20,598 nucleotides of DNA from Onstottus_A sp049273835 (GTDB lineage Bacteria > Acidobacteriota > Blastocatellia > UBA7656), in the NCBI GenBank assembly GCA_049273835.1, contig JBASRM010000116.1, forward strand, positions 1 through 20,598. Reading direction: 5' to 3'. Within the stretch, counting starts at the first letter, position 1. The number at the start of each line of letters is the position of its first letter. Shown one piece after another: positions 16,582 to 20,598 of the stretch. Below the pieces are notes generated by a model. It was not told the origin of the DNA, searched no databases, and saw only the letters and a list, made by a program, of their open reading frames with translations. The position numbers and the translations under genes are program-made.

Positions 16582-18726
16582 CTAACCCGTTCTTTTTGGC
16601 GACTGAATGATGTTCAGCCTTCGTAACTGTATAAGCTGATTCAGGGACACATCGCTAAATCCGCGGCTCTTAACTGTCGTAATGAATTCCGGTGTGACGC
16701 CGAATATTCTCAGTTCAGTAAGCTGGTTGGGGGTTATGCTCTTGAAACCGGCCGCTTGAATTGAGCTGATGAACGCCGGCGTGACACCGTGAATCCTGAA
16801 CGCCATCAGTTGATTCGCCGTCAAGTTGGTATAGCCGATGGCTTCCAGCTCCTTGATCATCTCGGGGCTGACACCGTGAATCCTTAAGCCTGTTAAGTCG
16901 TCCGCTGAGAGCTTGCCTCGAATGATTGATCGCATCGACTGGATGAACGCCGGTGTCACGCCGTGTATTCTGAACGCGGTTAGCTCGTTTCCGCAGATAC
17001 CGTCGAAGCCCAGGCCTTTCATCTCTTGGATGTAAGCGGGAGTGACGCCGTGAATTCTGTAGGCGACGAGCAGGTCAGGATCCGTAGTGGCGCACCCGGC
17101 CGCTTTGATCTCGGCAATGAATTTGGGTGTGACGCCGTGAACGGCGAAAGCGACCATTTCGTCCGCGTCCAGGTTCATGCCCAGCGCTTTGAACTGGTTT
17201 GCAAAAGCCGTGGAAACGCCGTGGATCTTCATCGCGACGACTTCATCCGGCGTCAGCTTCTTGGAAAATATCCCGGCCAGCTCGCGAACGAACTGCGGAG
17301 TTACGCCGTGCGTCTTTAGCGCTATCAATTGATTGACCGTCAAGTTTGGGAAGCCAGCCGCAGCCATGTCCGAAATAAAATCCTGAGAGCCGGGCGGGGT
17401 TGGCTCTTGCACAGGCGTCTCAGCGGGCGATGGAGTTTCGGGTGTTGGAAGCGTTGGTTCTATCCCAACCGGCTCGTCCTCTGGTTGGCTGGCCTCTTCC
17501 TCCGTTGGGCTCGTCTCTGCCTCTACCTTGCTCGGTTTCGCGGGTTGCGAACTTGGAGCTGCCTCTTGAGCGCTGATTAGCGATTCTGCTACCGGCGCGG
17601 TCATTGTGATATCAGTTTTGACCGCTGCTTTCGCGTTTCGTGAGAGAAAGGCGATCTCCGCGCCTGCAAGCAACCCGACGACCGTCGCCAAAGCCACGGC
17701 CCCGGCTAGCCAGTTCTCAAATCCGCGTCGCGCTGGCGCGCGCCGTGAGAGCAGGCGCTGAATTCTCACCAGCAGTGAGCCGCCATTCGCCGCGACTGCC
17801 AGTTGCGGGGCGGCGCCACGCAGTTGTTCGAGCGCCGTCAACGCGCGAGCATAGGTCAACACATCACCACAGGCGGCTACCGCGAGATCGTCACAACAGT
17901 GCTCGCGCTCCTGGCGAACTTGCGCCGAAACCCACCACACCGCCGGATGATAGAACAGGAGGGTTTCAATGGTTGTCTGGAGTAAATTGACCAGATAATC
18001 GTGCCGGCGGACGTGTGCAAGCTCATGGGCCAGGAGGGCCACTAACTGGTCGGCGCTCAACCCGGTGAGTGCGCTTACAGGTACCAGGATTACCGGCCGC
18101 AGCCAGCCAATCACAGTGGGGACTTCCACAAGCGCCGATTCACAAAGCTGCACCGGACGCGAGACCCGAAGCCTCAGAGAAAGGGCGGAAACCTTTTCCC
18201 GCCAAAGCTCCAGGCTCGCGCCTGTTTCCTTACGCTTTAGCCGCTGGGCCATGACCAGCCCACCCGCGAATCTGAGCGAGAGGAATAATACTCCTCCGAA
18301 CCAAAGCGACAGCAGCCAGGGCATCGCCGCTGGAAGCCTCTCCGCCAACCATTGTTTGATCGACGAAGGACTTGGAGCCGGACCGGCTTCGTCGCTGGTG
18401 TCTACGAAGTCAGCCGCCCACTGAGGGCCTGTCGAGCCGGCCGCGCTTGCCGGTTGTGCTGCTTGGATTGCGAAGGCCGCCCGCTCTTCGACGATGGAGC
18501 CCGGTGATGAGCTGCTGATGATGAACATCGTGGCCGCAGGAGCAGCAAGCATCAAAAACATTGCGCCGCAAGCGGCCATATATCTTGCGTTGGCTGTGAA
18601 TCGGCGCAGCATGACGCTCGCGCAAGCGAAGAGGATTGCGATGAGCGCGCCTTGCCAGATGAAGTGGATCAAGGTCCAGCCAAGCGCCTGGAAGAGGGGA
18701 CTGCTTAACACTTCAATCGCGTTCAT
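16582..18726 (-). CDS. BlaR1-type M56 membrane metalloprotease with a C-terminal 29-residue-repeat sensor
   Basis: The product has 714 residues. Residues 1-361 form an M56 core: transmembrane segments near 12-37, 48-71, 134-160 and 339-361, the zinc motif HELAH (234-238), and EHCCD (275-279) with the third ligand Glu275. In BlaR1/MecR1 this domain, once signalled, cleaves the cognate BlaI/MecI repressor on the cytoplasmic side. After the last helix come a Pro/Glu/Thr-rich linker (about 370-447) and then about nine 29-residue repeats (448-705) outside the membrane. These take the place of the penicillin-binding sensor. Unit-closing glycines at 474, 503, 531, 560, 589, 618, 647 and 676 are 29 apart except one 28. 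The ATG overlaps the repressor stop codon by 4 bases. Confidence 0.92.
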   Translation of the reverse strand: MNAIEVLSSPLFQALGWTLIHFIWQGALIAILFACASVMLRRFTANARYMAACGAMFLMLAAPAATMFIISSSSPGSIVEERAAFAIQAAQPASAAGSTGPQWAADFVDTSDEAGPAPSPSSIKQWLAERLPAAMPWLLSLWFGGVLFLSLRFAGGLVMAQRLKRKETGASLELWREKVSALSLRLRVSRPVQLCESALVEVPTVIGWLRPVILVPVSALTGLSADQLVALLAHELAHVRRHDYLVNLLQTTIETLLFYHPAVWWVSAQVRQEREHCCDDLAVAACGDVLTYARALTALEQLRGAAPQLAVAANGGSLLVRIQRLLSRRAPARRGFENWLAGAVALATVVGLLAGAEIAFLSRNAKAAVKTDITMTAPVAESLISAQEAAPSSQPAKPSKVEAETSPTEEEASQPEDEPVGIEPTLPTPETPSPAETPVQEPTPPGSQDFISDMAAAGFPNLTVNQLIALKTHGVTPQFVRELAGIFSKKLTPDEVVAMKIHGVSTAFANQFKALGMNLDADEMVAFAVHGVTPKFIAEIKAAGCATTDPDLLVAYRIHGVTPAYIQEMKGLGFDGICGNELTAFRIHGVTPAFIQSMRSIIRGKLSADDLTGLRIHGVSPEMIKELEAIGYTNLTANQLMAFRIHGVTPAFISSIQAAGFKSITPNQLTELRIFGVTPEFITTVKSRGFSDVSLNQLIQLRRLNIIQSPKRTG
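16612..17385 (-). repeat. Tandem 87-base (29-codon) repeat array in the M56 protease
   Basis: About nine units, older and more diverged than those of paralogue B; typical unit HGVTPAFIQSM followed by LTAFRIHG. One unit is a residue short (28). The final unit (EFITTVKSRGFSDVSLNQLI) matches the final units of both exported paralogues, pointing to a shared origin. Confidence 0.87.
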
Positions 18727-19115
18727 TGTCCACCTCTCTCAAACTCGTCGAGTATTCTTCGGATCTGCGAGAGCTCTTCCGGCGAGGCCCCCTTCTTGGT
18801 GGCCAGGGCGTGCATCAGTAGATTCGAAGTGGAACCATCAAAGGCTCGATTGAGCAGATCGCCAACGAGCTGTCGCTGCGTCTGCCCCTGGGCAAGCCTG
18901 GCTTCATAAACGTGCGCGCGCTGCCCCTCATCCCTGCGAACCAGCCCCTTCTCGGTCATTATCTGGAGCATTTTCAGAACGGTGGTGTAGCCAGTGGGTT
19001 TTGATTGATTCAGCGCTTGTTGAACTTCGCGGACGGTGCTGGGGCCGTGCTGCCAGAGCGCCCTGAGGATTTCGAGTTCAGCATCCGTCGGCCGGGGCGG
19101 TGTCTTGGTCGGCAT
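18723..19115 (-). CDS. BlaI/MecI/CopY-family transcriptional repressor
   Basis: The product has 130 residues, the usual length. The N-terminal winged helix (about 8-72) shows PTDAELEILRALWQHGPSTV, then GYTTVLKMLQIMTEKGLVRR, which is diagnostic for this family. The C-terminal dimerisation part carries FDGSTSNLLMHAL, in the region where BlaI is cut by BlaR1. It is the first gene of the unit and overlaps the M56 protease by ATGA, the standard pairing. A promoter with an internal palindrome lies 38-62 bases upstream, so autorepression is likely. AAAGG at 19126-19130 is the ribosome-binding site. The family is certain; the signal and the full regulon are not known. Confidence 0.95.
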   Translation of the reverse strand: MPTKTPPRPTDAELEILRALWQHGPSTVREVQQALNQSKPTGYTTVLKMLQIMTEKGLVRRDEGQRAHVYEARLAQGQTQRQLVGDLLNRAFDGSTSNLLMHALATKKGASPEELSQIRRILDEFERGGQ

Positions 19116-19147
19116 AGACTTTCAACCTTTCATTTCGTTGGGTCGTC

Positions 19148-19177
19148 ATCCTACTACGAAGAGCTTCGTAGTGTCAA
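19148..19177 (-). promoter_or_regulatory. Promoter of the repressor-protease unit
   Basis: On the minus strand a perfect TTGACA -35 box (19172-19177) stands 18 bases before TAGGAT (19148-19153), a four-of-six -10 box. Transcription would begin near 19141 and leave a leader of about 25 bases with AAAGG before the ATG. This is the best sigma-70-type promoter seen in the window. Confidence 0.75.
19153..19172. promoter_or_regulatory. Putative BlaI-type operator
   Basis: Perfect dyad with 9-bp arms: ACTACGAAG (19153-19161), spacer AG, CTTCGTAGT (19164-19172). The outer ACTAC...GTAGT resembles the TAC/GTA half-sites of known BlaI/MecI operators. It fills the promoter spacer exactly and touches the inner base of both the -35 and -10 boxes, so a bound repressor dimer would block polymerase. 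I found no second copy in the window. Confidence 0.8.
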
Positions 19178-19422
19178 CGAAAAAATGAGGGTTCGGGTTC
19201 AGTGGACGGCAAGGCATCGCGCGAGCGGGTTGCCACAGAGTCACGAAGTCAGCAAGGTTCACAAAAGGCGTCTTAGTGCGACTTTCGGACTTCTTGTTTT
19301 GATGGCCGCGCGAGTTGCTGGTTAGAACACACTTTGCACCACTACCCGCGCGAGCCATAATTTGCCCCGCCGCGAGCGGTTGGTTACAATCCGGGCGGCA
19401 ACTCTCAACAGGCAGACCCTCG

Positions 19423-20376
19423 ATGAATTCGATTAGACGACCTACGGTTACGGGCAGTCATTTGCTATCCGTGCTGTTTGCGTTCGTTATACCGATGGCC
19501 GGAGGTTGCCGGAGCGGCCACCGCGCCGCGGTGATCGCCACGGTGAACGGTAGCGAAATCCGCGCAGATGAGTTTGAGCGGTTTCTGGCGTTAAAAATGG
19601 GCGACTTCAGCACCGCTGATGTATCCGAGTCGCTTCGAAGCCAGATGCTTGATGAGTACATAAAGCGGCGGCTTGTGCTTGATGATGCCGCGCGGCTGGG
19701 GCTGAGCGTCGCCAGTGCGGAGATGGATCAGACCGCCGAGGTCAACCCGCAAATGAGGTCCGCGGTCGCTAGCGCCGCAACTCGCGAAGAACTGGCTCGC
19801 GATCTGCTGGTCGAGAAATACTACCGCCACGTGGCGCTTCGCGATGTGCGAGTCTCACCCGATGAAATTCAGCAATATATCGAGAAGAATCAATCGCGTC
19901 TCACGGACAGGCCTGGCGTCCTGGTGCGGGAAATCAGGGTCCAATCTAGAGAAGAAGCTGACCGATTGCGCAGCGAGGTGACCGAGGGCCACCGCGATTT
20001 CGCTTCCGTTGCGCGGCTTCATTCCGATGCTCCAAACGCGGAGCAGAGCGGACTCACTCGTTACGACGAAGGCCAGCTGCCAGACGTGTTGGAAAGGGCT
20101 GTTGTGCGCCTCGGCCCGGGTGACGTGAGCCCGGTGATCGAATCCAACTACGGGTTTCACATCTTAAAGCTCGAACAGCGCATAATGCCTCACGGGCCCG
20201 AAGAACGGCGCTCGCAGCTCGACGACCGTCGGTCCCAATTGACCGAAGAGCTGATTGCCCGACGAAACCAGCAGGCAGTCGACAAGGTGCTCGAACAATT
20301 GACCTCTCAGGCGTCGATCAAGATTAACGGTCCGGCGCTGGGCTTCACATACAGCGGACGGCTAGGGCATAATTGA
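19423..20376 (+). CDS. SurA/PpiC-like peptidyl-prolyl isomerase, probable lipoprotein
   Basis: The product has 317 residues from the ATG at 19423. That start was chosen because it opens a signal sequence (GSHLLSVLFAFVIPMAGGC) ending in a lipobox-like AGG-Cys29; longer frames upstream add only non-signal sequence. A SurA-N-like helical part (about 36-155) starts ATVNGSEIRADEFERFL and includes LDEYIKRRLVLDDAARLGL. A parvulin domain follows (about 163-255): FASVARLHSDAPNAEQSGLT, then LGPGDVSPVIESNYGFHILKL. The usual GDLGWF-type motif reads SGLTRYDEG, so isomerase activity may be weak. It probably chaperones outer-membrane or periplasmic proteins. A second gene of the kind follows. Confidence 0.9.
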   Translation: MNSIRRPTVTGSHLLSVLFAFVIPMAGGCRSGHRAAVIATVNGSEIRADEFERFLALKMGDFSTADVSESLRSQMLDEYIKRRLVLDDAARLGLSVASAEMDQTAEVNPQMRSAVASAATREELARDLLVEKYYRHVALRDVRVSPDEIQQYIEKNQSRLTDRPGVLVREIRVQSREEADRLRSEVTEGHRDFASVARLHSDAPNAEQSGLTRYDEGQLPDVLERAVVRLGPGDVSPVIESNYGFHILKLEQRIMPHGPEERRSQLDDRRSQLTEELIARRNQQAVDKVLEQLTSQASIKINGPALGFTYSGRLGHN

Positions 20377-20403
20377 ACTTCAAACCAGCCCAAAAAGTAT
20401 TAT

Positions 20404-20473
20404 GAGTGAGACAAAATGCGTGAGAGAAGGACGTTGAGACGCGGTCACGCATCACGACTCACGCACTACGCAT
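20404..20473. repeat. Heptad-phased intergenic inverted element (copy 4)
   Basis: Ten 7-base units in unbroken phase between the two SurA-like genes. The left half includes GAGTGAG, GCGTGAG and CGTTGAG; the right half holds CACGCAT, CACGACT, CACGCAC and TACGCAT. TGCGTGAG (20417-20424) pairs with CTCACGCA (20458-20465). It belongs to the same class as the elements at 1343, 3113 and 5039, with different unit sequences. Confidence 0.72.
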
Positions 20474-20495
20474 CAATTATGAGAGGATGTGCCTT

Positions 20496-20598
20496 ATGAA
20501 GTCTTTACTAACGATCCTGGCTATGGGATTCCTGCTCGCGATGACGCCAACCTCGCGCGCGCAGGATCCGGAATTGGTCAATGAAATCGTCGCTCGCG
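20496..20598 (+). CDS. Second SurA-like periplasmic folding factor, N-terminal fragment
   Basis: Only 34 codons are visible before the window ends. They encode a signal peptide (MKSLLTILAMGFLLAMTPTSRA, cleavage before QD), then PELVNEIVAR, the typical start of a SurA N-terminal domain (VNEIVARVN). AGAGGA (20482-20487) serves as ribosome-binding site. It follows the SurA-like lipoprotein on the same strand, with a heptad repeat element between them. The family assignment rests on a short stretch and on the neighbour. Confidence 0.72.
   Translation, partial: MKSLLTILAMGFLLAMTPTSRAQDPELVNEIVAR

Noticed and set aside
14329..17385. CRISPR array or other DNA repeat-spacer locus suggested by the regular 87-base repeats
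   Set aside because: The period equals 29 codons, the frame stays open throughout and the repeats align as protein units; no short repeat with unique spacers is present.
16582..18726. True beta-lactam sensor BlaR1
   Set aside because: No SxxK/KTG penicillin-binding domain exists after the last membrane helix; that place is taken by repeats, and no beta-lactamase gene is in the window.
19178..19320. A fifth heptad-phased element upstream of the repressor promoter, and another at 2092-2157
   Set aside because: Some 7-base words recur (for example around AGTCACG and GACTTCT), but the phase breaks and the halves do not clearly pair, so I left them out of the list.

Overview
The window reads as a stretch of a GC-rich, free-living, diderm bacterial chromosome. 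It uses the standard code: TGA ends rpsF and mfd. The gene set and the style of the intergenic DNA resemble Acidobacteriota, possibly Blastocatellia. That placement is inference from gene families and synteny; no marker search was possible.

Region 1 (1-5026, minus strand) is a classic housekeeping block. In transcription order it runs CAP-domain secreted protein, ispE, tRNA-Gln(UUG), prs, rplY (L25/Ctc), pth, rpsF and rpsR, which leaves the window at its left edge. It joins isoprenoid precursor synthesis, PRPP synthesis and translation genes. ispE carries an in-frame TGA at codon 201, although the reading frame on both sides is well conserved.

Region 2 (5120-10008, minus) holds a large secreted TPR protein, a four-helix membrane protein overlapping a secreted protein with a GspG-like tail, and a VOC-RsbU/SpoIIE phosphatase fusion. 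A 509-base stretch without a convincing gene follows. Then comes mfd on the plus strand (10518-14207), ending at a perfect 22-bp inverted repeat.

Region 3 (14329-19177, minus) is the most unusual part. A BlaI/MecI-type repressor overlaps by 4 bp an M56 (BlaR1-type) membrane metalloprotease. Instead of a penicillin-binding sensor, the protease ends in about nine copies of a 29-residue repeat (core HGVTPEFIxELKxLGY). Downstream lie two paralogous exported proteins built from the same repeat, with the same final unit. A near-ideal operator palindrome fills the spacer of the only strong promoter, just before the repressor gene. The likely logic is an autoregulated BlaI/BlaR1-like circuit whose signal is read by repeat arrays rather than by beta-lactam binding.

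Region 4 (19423-20598, plus) has two SurA/PpiC-like periplasmic folding factors in tandem, the second cut by the window edge.

Four gene boundaries carry 70-84-base elements made of imperfect 7-bp units in unbroken phase. Each is arranged as two mutually complementary halves. They look like one class of dispersed intergenic repeat.
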